This document shows, piece after piece, positions 52,367-61,898 of a stretch of DNA of 63,599 nt. Below the pieces are notes generated by a model. The model had not been told where the DNA came from. It ran no database searches and saw nothing but the letters and a program-made list of their open reading frames with translations. Origin of the DNA: Pseudomonas gingeri (GTDB lineage Bacteria; Pseudomonadota; Gammaproteobacteria; Pseudomonadales; Pseudomonadaceae); the NCBI RefSeq assembly GCF_013385635.1, contig NZ_JACAPR010000029.1, positions 1 through 63,599 of the forward strand. The letters run 5' to 3'. The position numbers and the translations under genes are program-made. The first letter of the stretch is position 1. Every line of letters starts with the position of its first letter.

Positions 52367-53511
52367 CAGAACACCCTCTTCGCTTGTCGCCATACTTGCT
52401 GGATCACCGGCAGGCCGCCCTGGTTGCGTGCGTGGATCAGGTCGGCACGCAGGCCGACACGGATTTCCCCACGGTCGTCGAGCCCCGCCGCCCGGGCCGG
52501 GGCCCGGCTGACCATGGCAACCGTACGTGGTAAATCGCAGTCGTTGTCCTGGGCGGCCAGCAGAAAGGCCGCCTGCAACAGGCTGGCCGGATAATAATCG
52601 CTGGACAGGATATCCAATAACCCGTCTTTTGCCAGTGCCGCCGCTGCCACGTTGCCCGAATGCGAGCCGCCACGCACCACGTTCGGTGCGCCCATCAGCA
52701 CCGCCATGCCCAACCGGTGGCAGGCATTGGCCGCTTCCATGGTAGTGGGGAACTCGGCGATGCTCATGCCGAAGGCCGCCGATTCCTCGACGTGGGCCAG
52801 GGTCGCGTCGTCATGACTGGCCACCGACAGCCCGCGAGCCAGGCAATCCTCGACAATCGCCCCGCGATAGCGGTTGCTGTACTGCGCCGAGTTGGCGATC
52901 TGCAGCACGATGAATTCATCCATCTGCTCGTCGCTCAGGTGGTACTTGCCCATGTAGTACTCGCGGTACTTGGACTCCAGGGCGAACTGGCGCTGGCCCG
53001 GTGAATGGTCCATGACCGAGACCAGTTGCACCAGCGGGTTTTCCACCAGGTCGCGAAACACATTCAGGGTCTGCGGGTGGCAGACCTCGCAGCGCAGGTG
53101 CAGGCGGTGCTCGGCGCGGGTCAGGCCGGCGGCGCTGGCGGTGGCGATGGCATCGAGCATGCCCGGCAGTTGCTGCATGCGCTTGCCCTTGGGATTGACG
53201 TCGCCGATGGACAAGGCGTCGAACACCGTGGTGATCCCCGCCGCGATGATCTGCGCGTCATGGCTGAGCACCGCCGACACCGAGGGCCAGTCCACGCCGG
53301 GACGCGGGGTCATGTGCTTTTCCAGGTTGTCGGTGTGCAGCTCGATCAACCCCGGCAGCAGGTAGTCGCCTTGCAGGTCCTGGGCCTGGGGCAACTGGCT
53401 GCAACCCTCGCCGATCTCGGCGATCAGACCGTCGCGCAGGACCAGGGTGCCGGTGAATTCCTGGTCGGCGAGGACCAGTCGGGCGTTGCTGAGAATCTGT
53501 TCGTTCAGCAT
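52366..53511 (-). CDS. phnM: PhnM, RPnTP pyrophosphatase
   Basis: 381 residues, amidohydrolase fold. HTDNLEKHMTPRPGVDW and the SHDDAT metal site are visible. It removes pyrophosphate from the ribosyl triphosphonate made by PhnGHIL. Overlaps phnL by 7 bp. Confidence 0.92.
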   Translation of the reverse strand: MLNEQILSNARLVLADQEFTGTLVLRDGLIAEIGEGCSQLPQAQDLQGDYLLPGLIELHTDNLEKHMTPRPGVDWPSVSAVLSHDAQIIAAGITTVFDALSIGDVNPKGKRMQQLPGMLDAIATASAAGLTRAEHRLHLRCEVCHPQTLNVFRDLVENPLVQLVSVMDHSPGQRQFALESKYREYYMGKYHLSDEQMDEFIVLQIANSAQYSNRYRGAIVEDCLARGLSVASHDDATLAHVEESAAFGMSIAEFPTTMEAANACHRLGMAVLMGAPNVVRGGSHSGNVAAAALAKDGLLDILSSDYYPASLLQAAFLLAAQDNDCDLPRTVAMVSRAPARAAGLDDRGEIRVGLRADLIHARNQGGLPVIQQVWRQAKRVF

Positions 53512-54221
53512 GGCGTGGTTTCCTTGGGCATCGAGGCAGTCGGGGTCATGTCGAGATGGCGATCGGCGACCGCTTCACGGGCGGCGCGGTCATGGAAAAT
53601 GCCGATCAAGGCGGTGCCGGCGGCTTTCGCTTCGCCGATCAGTTCCAGCACCACCTGGCGGTTGGCGTCGTCGAGGGACGCCGTGGGTTCGTCGAGCAGC
53701 ATCAGCGGCCAGTCCACCATGAAGCCACGGGCGATGTTCACCCGCTGTTGCTCGCCGCCGGAGAAAGTCCCCGGCGCCAGTTGCCAGAGCCGTTGCGGGA
53801 TATTCAGGCGGCTCAGCAAGGCTTCGGCGCGGGCCTGGGCGACGCTGCGTTCCCAGCCGCGAGCCAGGGCCGGCTCCATGACCACGTCCAGGCAGGCGAC
53901 CCGCGGGATCACCCGCAGGAACTGGCTGACATAGCCCAGGGTACGCTGGCGCACGTCCAGCAGCTCCCGCGGTTCGGCACCGACCAGTTCCAGCCAGTCG
54001 CCGCCGTGGCGGACGCGGATGCTGCCGCCGGCCGGCAGGTAGTTGCCATACAGGGTGCGCAGCAAGGTACTTTTGCCGGCACCGGACTGACCGTGGAGCA
54101 CCAGGCATTCACCGGCATCGACGCTGAACGCCAGGCCGTCCAGCACATTGAGCACCACACCGTGTTGCTGGTGCAGGGTGAAGGTTTTCGAGAGGTCGCG
54201 GACCTCGAGCAGCGTTGTCAT
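53505..54221 (-). CDS. phnL: PhnL, C-P lyase ATP-binding subunit
   Basis: 238 residues. Walker A GQSGAGKST, signature FSGGEQQRVNIARG and Walker B LMLLDEPTASLD are present. ABC-type protein that assists nucleobase displacement with PhnGHI. ATG at 54221 (three codons inside the longest frame); 26 bp after phnK. Confidence 0.9.
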   Translation of the reverse strand: MTTLLEVRDLSKTFTLHQQHGVVLNVLDGLAFSVDAGECLVLHGQSGAGKSTLLRTLYGNYLPAGGSIRVRHGGDWLELVGAEPRELLDVRQRTLGYVSQFLRVIPRVACLDVVMEPALARGWERSVAQARAEALLSRLNIPQRLWQLAPGTFSGGEQQRVNIARGFMVDWPLMLLDEPTASLDDANRQVVLELIGEAKAAGTALIGIFHDRAAREAVADRHLDMTPTASMPKETTPC

Positions 54222-54247
54222 GGGAGACACCTCAAGCGGAACGCGAA

Positions 54248-55069
54248 TCAGGGTTGCAGGACGGAAGACACCAGCAGTTGCGAGTAGGCATCCTGGGGGT
54301 CGTCGAGGATCTGGTCGGTGAGCCCCGACTCCACCACGCGCGAGCGGCGCATGACCATCAGCCGGTCCGCCAGCAGGCGCGCTACCGCCAGGTCGTGGGT
54401 GACGATCACCACCGCCAGGTCCAGCTCGCGCACCAGGCCGCGCAGCAGGTCGAGCAGACGTGCCTGCACCGACACGTCGAGGCCGCCGGTGGGCTCGTCC
54501 ATGAACACCAGGCGCGGCCCGGAAACCAGGTTGCGGGCGATCTGCAGGCGCTGTTGCATGCCGCCGGAAAAGGTCCGTGGCAGGTCGTCGATACGCAGCG
54601 GATCGATCTCTACCTGGCTCAGCCAGTCAAGCCCGGCGGCACGCAGTTGCCCATAGTTGCGGATGCCCTGGGCCATCAGCCGTTCGCCGATATTGGCGCC
54701 GGCGGAGACCCCCATGCGCAGTCCGTCACGCGGGTTCTGTTCGACAAACCCCCATTCGGTGCGCAACAGCGTGCGCCGCTCGGCTTCGCTGGCGCTGTAG
54801 AGATCAATCCAGTTGTCGGACTTGTCGCGGTAGACAATCGCCCCGCTGTCCGGCGGGCAACGGCCGCTGAGCAGCGACAGCAGGGTCGACTTGCCCGAGC
54901 CGGACTCGCCGACGATGCCCAGCACTTCACCAGGATAGAGGTCGAAGCTGACGTCCTGGCAACCCTTCTCCGGGCCATACAACTTGCCCAGGCCACGCAC
55001 CTCCAGCAAGGGCTTGGCGCGTTCGTTGCGGCGCGCCTGGACGGCCGGGTTCAGTAAGGCGGCATTCAT
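54248..55069 (-). CDS. phnK: PhnK, C-P lyase core-associated ATPase
   Basis: 273 residues with Walker A GESGSGKST, signature FSGGMQQRLQIARN and Walker B RLVFMDEPTGGLD. It binds the PhnGHIJ core complex. The N-terminus (MNAALLNPAVQARRNERAKP) is longer than in E. coli. Overlaps phnJ by 4 bp. Confidence 0.92.
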   Translation of the reverse strand: MNAALLNPAVQARRNERAKPLLEVRGLGKLYGPEKGCQDVSFDLYPGEVLGIVGESGSGKSTLLSLLSGRCPPDSGAIVYRDKSDNWIDLYSASEAERRTLLRTEWGFVEQNPRDGLRMGVSAGANIGERLMAQGIRNYGQLRAAGLDWLSQVEIDPLRIDDLPRTFSGGMQQRLQIARNLVSGPRLVFMDEPTGGLDVSVQARLLDLLRGLVRELDLAVVIVTHDLAVARLLADRLMVMRRSRVVESGLTDQILDDPQDAYSQLLVSSVLQP

Positions 55070-55935
55070 TGGCCTTGCTCCTGTTCGCTGACGCGCTGGG
55101 CGCAGTAATCGGTGTCCGAGCAGACAAACTGCTGGGTGCCGGCGTCGTCGACGATCAACTCGTCGAGGAACGAATCGTGGCTGCCGCAGATCGCGCAGCT
55201 CTGTTCCCAACGCTGGATCTCGAAAGGGTGGTCCTCGAAGTCGAGGCTGGTGACCCGGGTATAGGGCGGCACCGCATACAGGCGTTTCTCACGCCCGGCG
55301 CCGAACAGCATCAGGGCCGGGCTCATGTCGAGCTTCGGGTTGTCGAACTTGGGAATCGGCGACGGATCCATCACGTAGCGGTCGTCGACCGTCACCGGAT
55401 AGGCGTAGCTGGTTTCGATATGCCCGTAGGTGGCAATGTCCTCGTACAACTTGACGTGCATTACCCCGTAGTCGTTGAGGGCGTGCATGGTCCGGGTCTC
55501 GGTTTCCGACGGTTCGATAAACCGCAGCGGCTCGGGATTGGGCACCTGGTAGACCATGATCTGGCCTTCGCGCAGCGCTATTTCCGGAATCCGGTGGCGG
55601 GTCTGGATCAATGTCGCCTCGGGCGTACGCTCGGTGGTGGCGACACCGGCGGTACGGGCGAAGAAACGGCGGATCGACACCGCGTTGGTGGTGTCGTCGG
55701 CGCCCTGGTCGATGACCTTGAGCACATCATCGGCACCGAGGATCGCCGCCGTCAGTTGCATGCCGCCGGTGCCCCAGCCATAGGGCAGCGGCATCTCGCG
55801 GCCACCGAACGGCACCTGGTAACCGGGAATCGCCACGGCCTTGAGCAGGCCACGGCGGATCATGCGTTTGGTCTGTTCGTCGAGGTAGGCGAAGTTGTAG
55901 GCCTCGTCGCGAATCGGGGTCTGGCCGTTCATCAA
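55066..55935 (-). CDS. phnJ: PhnJ, radical-SAM C-P lyase
   Basis: 289 residues. Cys at 247, 250, 272 and 278 have exactly the spacing of the E. coli cluster/catalytic set (241, 244, 266, 272), and VPFGGREMPLPYGWGTGG carries the Gly region for the glycyl radical. It breaks the C-P bond of ribosyl phosphonate to release the alkane. Overlaps phnI by 4 bp. Confidence 0.96.
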   Translation of the reverse strand: MMNGQTPIRDEAYNFAYLDEQTKRMIRRGLLKAVAIPGYQVPFGGREMPLPYGWGTGGMQLTAAILGADDVLKVIDQGADDTTNAVSIRRFFARTAGVATTERTPEATLIQTRHRIPEIALREGQIMVYQVPNPEPLRFIEPSETETRTMHALNDYGVMHVKLYEDIATYGHIETSYAYPVTVDDRYVMDPSPIPKFDNPKLDMSPALMLFGAGREKRLYAVPPYTRVTSLDFEDHPFEIQRWEQSCAICGSHDSFLDELIVDDAGTQQFVCSDTDYCAQRVSEQEQGQ

Positions 55936-56999
55936 CGGTTCTCCTCGGGGTTGCGCAGTTTGCGAATCAGTTCCAGTTCGGACTGGAAGTCGACGTAGTG
56001 CGGCAGCTTGAGGTGCGAGACGAAGCCGGCGGCCTCGACGTTGTCACAGTGGGCCAGCACGAACTCTTCCTGCTGGGCCGGTGACACCACCTCTTCATTG
56101 AATTCCTCGGCCCGCAGCGAGCGATCTATCAGGGCCATGCCCATGGCCTTGCGCTCGGCATGCCCGAAGGCCAGGCCGTAGCCGCGGGTGAACTGCGCCG
56201 GCTCGGTTTTCGAACCGACGAACTGGTTGACCATCTCGCACTCGGTGACTTCGATGCTGCCGATGGCGATGGGGAAACCCAGCTCCGCCGGCTCGATCCA
56301 GACTTCCACCGCACCGATGCGGATCTCCCCGGCGAAGGGGTGATTGCGCCCGTAGCCGCGCTGGGTCGAATACCCCAGGGCCAGCAGGAAACCTTCATCG
56401 CCACGGGCCAGTGCCTGTAGGCGCTCGGCACGCGTGGCCGGGTACTCCAGGGGTTTGCGGGTAATATCGTCGACGGCCGCGCCCTGGTCGCTTTCGGTCT
56501 TGATCAGTCCTTCCCTGGCCAGTAACTCCAGGACTCGCGGACACGGCGCCAGGCCGGCGCCCTCTTCTGCCTGCGGTCCCGGATGCTCGCCCTCGGCCAG
56601 CAGCGCGAAGTCCAGCAGGCGGTGGGTGTAGTCGAAAGTCGGACCGAGCAACTGACCGCCCGGCACGTCCTTGAAGGTCGCCGACAGACGCCGATCGAGC
56701 TGCATGTCCGAGGTATCGATGGGCAGGCTGTCATTGAAACGCGGCAGCGTCGTTCGATAAGCCCGCAGCAGGAAGATCGCTTCCACCAGATCACCGGCCG
56801 CCTGTTTGATCGCCAGCGCGGCCAGTTGTTCGTCGTACAGCGAGCCCTCGGTCATCACCCGGGCCACCGCCAGCGGCAACTGCTGGCGGACCTGCTCGAC
56901 CTCGAGTTCGGCGATGGCGGTGTCGCCACGGCGTTTTTTCGCCAGCAGGCGGTGGGCATTGTCGATGGCTCTCTCGCCACCCTTGACGGCTACATACAT
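55932..56999 (-). CDS. phnI: PhnI, C-P lyase core subunit (nucleosidase)
   Basis: 355 residues, recognised by MYVAVKGGERAIDNAHRLLA, QLDRRLSATFKDVPGG and the GYSTQRGYGRNHPFAGEIR region. With PhnG, PhnH and PhnL it attaches phosphonate to ribose of ATP. One base shared with the phnH stop. Confidence 0.95.
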   Translation of the reverse strand: MYVAVKGGERAIDNAHRLLAKKRRGDTAIAELEVEQVRQQLPLAVARVMTEGSLYDEQLAALAIKQAAGDLVEAIFLLRAYRTTLPRFNDSLPIDTSDMQLDRRLSATFKDVPGGQLLGPTFDYTHRLLDFALLAEGEHPGPQAEEGAGLAPCPRVLELLAREGLIKTESDQGAAVDDITRKPLEYPATRAERLQALARGDEGFLLALGYSTQRGYGRNHPFAGEIRIGAVEVWIEPAELGFPIAIGSIEVTECEMVNQFVGSKTEPAQFTRGYGLAFGHAERKAMGMALIDRSLRAEEFNEEVVSPAQQEEFVLAHCDNVEAAGFVSHLKLPHYVDFQSELELIRKLRNPEENR

Positions 57000-57598
57000 C
57001 AGGCAAGCTCCTCGGACAGGTGGCTGACACGGGTACTGCGCGGCAAGCCGAGCACGTCGCCGGCTGCCAGGAAAAACACATCCAGCCCACGGGGAAACGC
57101 GCTGTGGCGCTCGCGCTGGTGCCAGAACTCCGCGGCCAGCGGCAGGCTGACCCGCTGTTCATCGCGGATACCCGGACCAAACCAGGCCAGGGAACGCCCG
57201 CTCTCCAGTTGCGGCAGCTGGACCAGCAAGGTGCAGGACTGGTCCGGGTAACGTTCGTTGCCCAGGTCGAAGCCGGCGAGATCGTTCAGGTCCTCGGCCG
57301 CGAGCAGGGCAAAGCGCGCTTCTTCGCGTTGACCGGTCAATGGGCAGCCACAGTGAAACGCCAGGTTGGCGCGGATCGCCGGGGTGCCGAAGGACGGCGC
57401 CAACCACAGCGGGGTGTCGCCATCGAGCAGCGCCAGGCACAGCGCGTAAGTCGCCGGCGCCAGGCCGTCGAGGCTCGACAGCAGCGGCAAGGCCTGGGTC
57501 ACGCCCGGATTGGCCAAGGCGTTGAGGGCCGCGCGGAAACTGCGCTGGGCATCCAGCACCGGGTCGGCGAAAGCGCCTTGCAGAAGACGTGCACTCAT
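56999..57598 (-). CDS. phnH: PhnH, C-P lyase core subunit
   Basis: 199 residues: GAFADPVLDAQRSFRAALNA and LANPG near the start and GLDVFFLAAGDVLGLPRSTR near the end are PhnH hallmarks. Structural partner in the PhnGHIJ complex. Overlaps phnG by one base. Confidence 0.93.
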   Translation of the reverse strand: MSARLLQGAFADPVLDAQRSFRAALNALANPGVTQALPLLSSLDGLAPATYALCLALLDGDTPLWLAPSFGTPAIRANLAFHCGCPLTGQREEARFALLAAEDLNDLAGFDLGNERYPDQSCTLLVQLPQLESGRSLAWFGPGIRDEQRVSLPLAAEFWHQRERHSAFPRGLDVFFLAAGDVLGLPRSTRVSHLSEELA

Positions 57599-58062
57599 CA
57601 GTTTTCTCCTCGCACCAGGGTGAAGAACTCGACCTTGGTCGCGGCGGTGTCGGCCTCTTTCGCGGCCCGACGCTGGGCCTCGGCATGGGCCAGGGGTTCG
57701 ATCAGTTCGCCGAGCCAGCGCGCTTGCTGGCTGCCTTGCAGATGCGCATCGGCCAGGGCGGCCAGCTCGGCATGCTGCTTGTCGCGTCCGGCCAGATAGC
57801 TGTAGCCGACCCGGCCATCGGCCAGGCGCACCACGCAGCGGGTGACGGTCATTTCGCCGATATTGAAGGGGGCACCGGTGCCGCCCATGCGGCCGCGCAC
57901 CAGGGTCATGCCGACCTCTGGGGCACGGATCAGTTGATAGTCGGTGTCGCGCAGGGCCGCTTCATGGGCGTGCAGCTCGACGCCCTGGGCACGGGCCAGG
58001 ACGCCGATCCAGCGTTGCCGTGCAGCGTGTGTTTCGGGAGCGGTCATCTCGAGGTTCTCCAT
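57598..58062 (-). CDS. phnG: PhnG, C-P lyase core subunit
   Basis: 154 residues: ARQRWIGVLARAQ, TLVRGRMGGTGAPFNIGEMT and RCVVRLADGRVGYSYLAGRD match PhnG. Its ATG overlaps the phnF stop by one base. Confidence 0.93.
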   Translation of the reverse strand: MENLEMTAPETHAARQRWIGVLARAQGVELHAHEAALRDTDYQLIRAPEVGMTLVRGRMGGTGAPFNIGEMTVTRCVVRLADGRVGYSYLAGRDKQHAELAALADAHLQGSQQARWLGELIEPLAHAEAQRRAAKEADTAATKVEFFTLVRGEN

Positions 58063-58766
58063 CAGGTCATGACCTGGTACTGAAAGCGGTCCGAACGACT
58101 GGTGGACAGCGCCAGCTCCACCGGCCGTCCGGCGGGGTCACGGGAAACGGTGAGCACCGTCAGCACCGGCATGTGCCGGGGCATCAGCAAAAGGCCGGCC
58201 TCGTCGCGGCTGGGCAGGCGCGCGCCGATCAGGCTGAAGGTGCGGGTCAGGGGCAGCTTGCGGTCGGCGAAGAACTGCCGCAGCGAACCGCCGTTGTAGG
58301 GGTCCAGCCAGCGCGCACGGCTGGCGCAGTAGCGATGGCGGATCAGGCTCACCGGCTGTTCGTCGAGCAGGCGCAGAGTCTGCAGCTCGATCAGCGGCGC
58401 CTGTTCCTGCAGTTCCAGGTGGCGGGCGTCCTCGCGGCTCGCCGGGCAGTGCCGGCGGCGCAACAGCAGCGCCTGGACACCGACGCCCTGGGCCGACAGC
58501 GACTGGCTGTAGGCGCTGTCCGCCGCCATCGGATAGATCAGCGGGCGTTCCAGCACCTGGGTACCCTTGCCCTGCAGGCGCAACAGGCAACCCTCGGCCA
58601 CCAGCTCGTCGATGGCGCGGCGGATGGTGTGGCGATTCACCGAGAAGCGCGAGGCCAGCTGGACTTCCGGCGGCAGGTAGTCCCCCGCACGATAACCGGA
58701 CAGCTCGCGGCGCAGGGTGTCAGCCAGCTCGCGGTAGATCGGCTCTACTTGTCTAGACAATGTCAT
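58062..58766 (-). CDS. phnF: PhnF, GntR-family regulator
   Basis: 234 residues from ATG at 58766: GntR helix-turn-helix (YRELADTLRRELSGYRAGDY, FSVNRHTIRRAIDEL), then a UTRA ligand domain. Usual repressor-type regulator carried inside the phn operon. The long upstream extension of the frame is antisense-like and rejected. Confidence 0.92.
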   Translation of the reverse strand: MTLSRQVEPIYRELADTLRRELSGYRAGDYLPPEVQLASRFSVNRHTIRRAIDELVAEGCLLRLQGKGTQVLERPLIYPMAADSAYSQSLSAQGVGVQALLLRRRHCPASREDARHLELQEQAPLIELQTLRLLDEQPVSLIRHRYCASRARWLDPYNGGSLRQFFADRKLPLTRTFSLIGARLPSRDEAGLLLMPRHMPVLTVLTVSRDPAGRPVELALSTSRSDRFQYQVMT

Positions 58767-58801
58767 GGCTAAAAAAAGCGCCCTCAAGGCACCCTCTCCG
58801 A

Positions 58802-59590
58802 TCAGATGAATTGTTTGCGCAGGCGTTGCGACAGGATGTCGATCACGCTCACCACGAAGATGATCACCAGCAGCACCGCGCAAGTCTGGACGAACTGGAA
58901 GGCGCGGATGTTTTCCCAGAGGATCACACCGATACCGCCGGCACCGACCATGCCCACCACCGTGGCCGAGCGCACGTTGGACTCGAAGCGGTACAACGCG
59001 TAGGAGATCCACAACGGCATGACTTGTGGGATCACCCCGTAGATCACTTCCTGCAAGGCACTGGCACCCGTGGCGCGCACGCCTTCCACCGGACCCGGGT
59101 CAATCGCCTCGACCGCCTCGGCGAACAGCTTGGCCAGCACGCCGGTGGTGCTGATCCACAGCGCCAGGACGCCGGCGAACGGGCCCAGGCCGACCGCCAC
59201 CACGAACAACATGGCGAACACCATTTCGTTGATCGAACGGAACGAGTCCATGACCCGGCGCAGCGGCTGGTGAATCCACCAGGGGGTGATGTTGTCGGCG
59301 CAGAGAATGCCCAGCGGCACCGAGCAGACAATCGCCAGCAGCGTGCCCCAGAGGGCGATATGCACGGTGACGATCATTTCCTTGAGGTAGGAGCGCCATT
59401 CGTGGAAGTCCGGCGGGAAGAAATCGGCGGCGAAGGTCGCCATGTTTCCCGAATCGCGGTACAGCTGCAGCGGGTTCATTTCCGCGCCGTGCCAGGCCCA
59501 GGCAAGCATCGCCAGGAACAGGCCCCAGCCGATGTAGCGGGTCCAGGAGCGTTTGCCGACAATATCGGCGTGTGCAGCGTGAGTATTCAT
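58802..59590 (-). CDS. phnE: PhnE, phosphonate ABC permease
   Basis: 262 residues with about five to six membrane helices and the binding-protein-dependent permease loop near EAVEAIDPGPVEGVRATGAS. Inner-membrane channel of PhnCDE phosphonate uptake. Confidence 0.93.
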   Translation of the reverse strand: MNTHAAHADIVGKRSWTRYIGWGLFLAMLAWAWHGAEMNPLQLYRDSGNMATFAADFFPPDFHEWRSYLKEMIVTVHIALWGTLLAIVCSVPLGILCADNITPWWIHQPLRRVMDSFRSINEMVFAMLFVVAVGLGPFAGVLALWISTTGVLAKLFAEAVEAIDPGPVEGVRATGASALQEVIYGVIPQVMPLWISYALYRFESNVRSATVVGMVGAGGIGVILWENIRAFQFVQTCAVLLVIIFVVSVIDILSQRLRKQFI

Positions 59591-59660
59591 GAGCGGCTCT
59601 CGTCGACGGAGGATGACGCGCTGCCTGGCGGGTACGGCCCAGGCAGCACGGCCCGGTGCC

Positions 59661-60665
59661 TCAACCCGCCTTGGCGGCGGTCTGCTTGTCCAGTTCGCTG
59701 ATGCGGTCCTGCAACTTCGCCAGGCCGGCGTCGATGTCTTTCAGGCGAGTGGTTTTTTCCTCGGCGCTCAGGGTGGTGCTGGCGCTCACTTCGGTGCGCT
59801 GCTTGAACAGTTCGAGCTGGCGGATAGTCAGCAGTTGGTCATCGCTGGACTTGAGAAACTTGCCCAACTGCATGTTGGTCAGCACGGCCTTCTCTTCCGG
59901 CGTGTCGCCATAGGTGGCGAAGAACTCGCGGATCTTGGCCTTGTTGGCATCCGACAGATTCTTGTTCCAGACCATCGGGTCGGCCGGGATCAGCGGCGAG
60001 CGCCAGATTTCCTTGAGCAGCGCGGCATTTTCCGGCTGGGTCACTTGCAGGCGGTCCCAGCTTTCGGTGTTGAAGGTGGCAACGTCGATCTGGCCCTTGG
60101 CGACGCTCAAGGCGTTCACTTCATGGCTGGAGTTGAGGGTGCGCTTGAACGCGGTGGCGGCATCGACATGGTTCTTGGCGAACACGTAGTAGCCGGGTAC
60201 CAGATAGCCGGAGGTGGAGTTCGGGTCGCCGTTGCCGAAGGTCAGGCTCTTGGCGTTCTTGAGCATGTCGGCAACGGAGTTGATCGGGCTGTCCTTGCGC
60301 ACGATCAGCACGCTCCAGTAACCCGGATTGCCATTGGCGGCAGCGGTCTGGGCGAAGATCTCACCGTTGGAGCGGTCCACGGCTTCCATCGCGCCCTTGT
60401 TGCCGAGCCACGCCACGTCCACCTTGTTGAAGCGCATCCCCTGGATCAGGCCCGCGTAGTCGGAAGCGAAGGTGGCCTTGACGGTAAGGCCGGTTTTCTT
60501 CGACATGTCGTCGAGGAACGGCTGCCAGACGCTCTTGAGGTTCTGCGACGACTCGGTGGACATGAGACCGAAGTTGATGACTTGTTCCTGTGCCTGGGCG
60601 GTGCCCAGGACGCAGCTTGCCAGCAGAGCGGCAGACGCGAAGACGCGACCGATACGGTTCAACAT
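59661..60665 (-). CDS. phnD: PhnD, phosphonate-binding periplasmic protein
   Basis: 334 residues with a cleavable signal peptide (VFASAALLASCVLGTAQAQE). LMSTESSQNLKSVWQPFLDD and GLIQGMRFNKVDVAWLGNKG match PhnD. It captures phosphonates in the periplasm and delivers them to PhnE. Confidence 0.94.
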   Translation of the reverse strand: MLNRIGRVFASAALLASCVLGTAQAQEQVINFGLMSTESSQNLKSVWQPFLDDMSKKTGLTVKATFASDYAGLIQGMRFNKVDVAWLGNKGAMEAVDRSNGEIFAQTAAANGNPGYWSVLIVRKDSPINSVADMLKNAKSLTFGNGDPNSTSGYLVPGYYVFAKNHVDAATAFKRTLNSSHEVNALSVAKGQIDVATFNTESWDRLQVTQPENAALLKEIWRSPLIPADPMVWNKNLSDANKAKIREFFATYGDTPEEKAVLTNMQLGKFLKSSDDQLLTIRQLELFKQRTEVSASTTLSAEEKTTRLKDIDAGLAKLQDRISELDKQTAAKAG

Positions 60666-60713
60666 GGAATGGATTCCTGCAGGTGCGTTAAAGGTTCGAG
60701 AGGTTGTCTGGGT

Positions 60714-61541
60714 TCAGGCCAGGACCAGCCGGGGCGCGTTGTCCATGCGCCGGGCCTGATCGGAAAACATCAGGCTGGTGTCCAGGTCGGCGCCGTACAG
60801 GCCGTTGAGCAACGGCCCGGTCAGCTCTGCGGCGGCGCCGTCGTAGTGGATCCGGCCGCCCTTGAGCGCCACGGCGCGGGGGCAATAACGAACGGCGTAA
60901 TCCACTTGATGCAGGGTCACCACCACGGTCTTGCCGTCGCGGCGGTTGATGTCGGCGAGGATCTCCATGACCTTGCGCGCCGATTCCGGATCGAGGGAGG
61001 CGATCGGTTCGTCGGCGAGGATCACGTCCGCGCGCTGGGTCAGGGTGCGGGCAATGGCGACGCGTTGCTGCTGGCCGCCGGACAGGGTCGAGGCACGCTG
61101 GCCGGCCAGGTCGAGCAGACCGACGCGCTCCAGGGATTCATGGGCGCGATGTCGTTCCTCGGCGTTGAACAGACCGAAATTGCCGCGAAAGCGCGGCATG
61201 CGGCCTAGACAACCGAGAAGTACGTTGTCTAGAACACTCAGTCGGTTGACAAGGTTGAACTGCTGGAAGATATAACCGATGTCGGCCCGCAGACGGCGCA
61301 CGTTGCCGCTGAGCCGGCCGCTGGACTGCACGTCGCGACCCAGTACCCGGACCCGACCGCCGTTGTCGCGGTCGCACACGGCAAGACCGGCGAGGTGGCG
61401 CAACAGGGTCGACTTGCCGGACCCGGAAGCGCCGATCAGCGCGACCATCTCGCCGGTCTGGATGGACAATTCGAGATCGACCAGGGCGGTCTTGCGCGAA
61501 AAGGTCTTGTTCAAACGATCGACATGGATGGCTACGGTCAT
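60714..61541 (-). CDS. phnC: PhnC, phosphonate ABC ATPase
   Basis: 275 residues from ATG at 61541. Walker A GASGSGKST, signature LSGGQQQRVAIART and Walker B ILADEPIASLDPES are visible. First gene of the operon; a candidate Pho box lies about 93 bp upstream. Confidence 0.94.
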   Translation of the reverse strand: MTVAIHVDRLNKTFSRKTALVDLELSIQTGEMVALIGASGSGKSTLLRHLAGLAVCDRDNGGRVRVLGRDVQSSGRLSGNVRRLRADIGYIFQQFNLVNRLSVLDNVLLGCLGRMPRFRGNFGLFNAEERHRAHESLERVGLLDLAGQRASTLSGGQQQRVAIARTLTQRADVILADEPIASLDPESARKVMEILADINRRDGKTVVVTLHQVDYAVRYCPRAVALKGGRIHYDGAAAELTGPLLNGLYGADLDTSLMFSDQARRMDNAPRLVLA

Positions 61542-61633
61542 GGGAGCTCTCTGTCTGGTTATAGAGGCCGTCCATGGCCGCATTGGGATGACCAGACGTT
61601 AGAGCGCGCGTGTTGCGGTCCTGCGAACAGGAC

Positions 61634-61662
61634 ATGACCGTAAAGTCACGGTTTGATGACGT
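61634..61662 (-). promoter_or_regulatory. Candidate PhoB binding site (Pho box), three direct units
   Basis: Read on the minus strand: ACGTCAT-CAAA-CCGTGAC, then TTTA and CGGTCAT. These are three 7-bp units at 11-bp spacing, each close to CTGTCAT, the Pho box unit. The position upstream of phnC fits phosphate-starvation control of the operon. Confidence 0.6.
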
Positions 61663-61898
61663 TTGTGTTGATGTTTTTCCAGGAGCCACGGAATAGAAGG
61701 GTCACCCTCCGGCGCCGGGTGATCGCTGTCAGACGGTTGGCTTGCGCAATCCCCCCCCTGCACGCATGACCTTGCCATCACTGCTATACAGAAGTCACCC
61801 CCGCTTCCACATCGTGGATGCCGACATTACTGGACGTTAGGCTGTATCTTTTGCGCTGCACTCCGCCAGCAAGATGAGCCCTTCAAGTTGATAACCCT

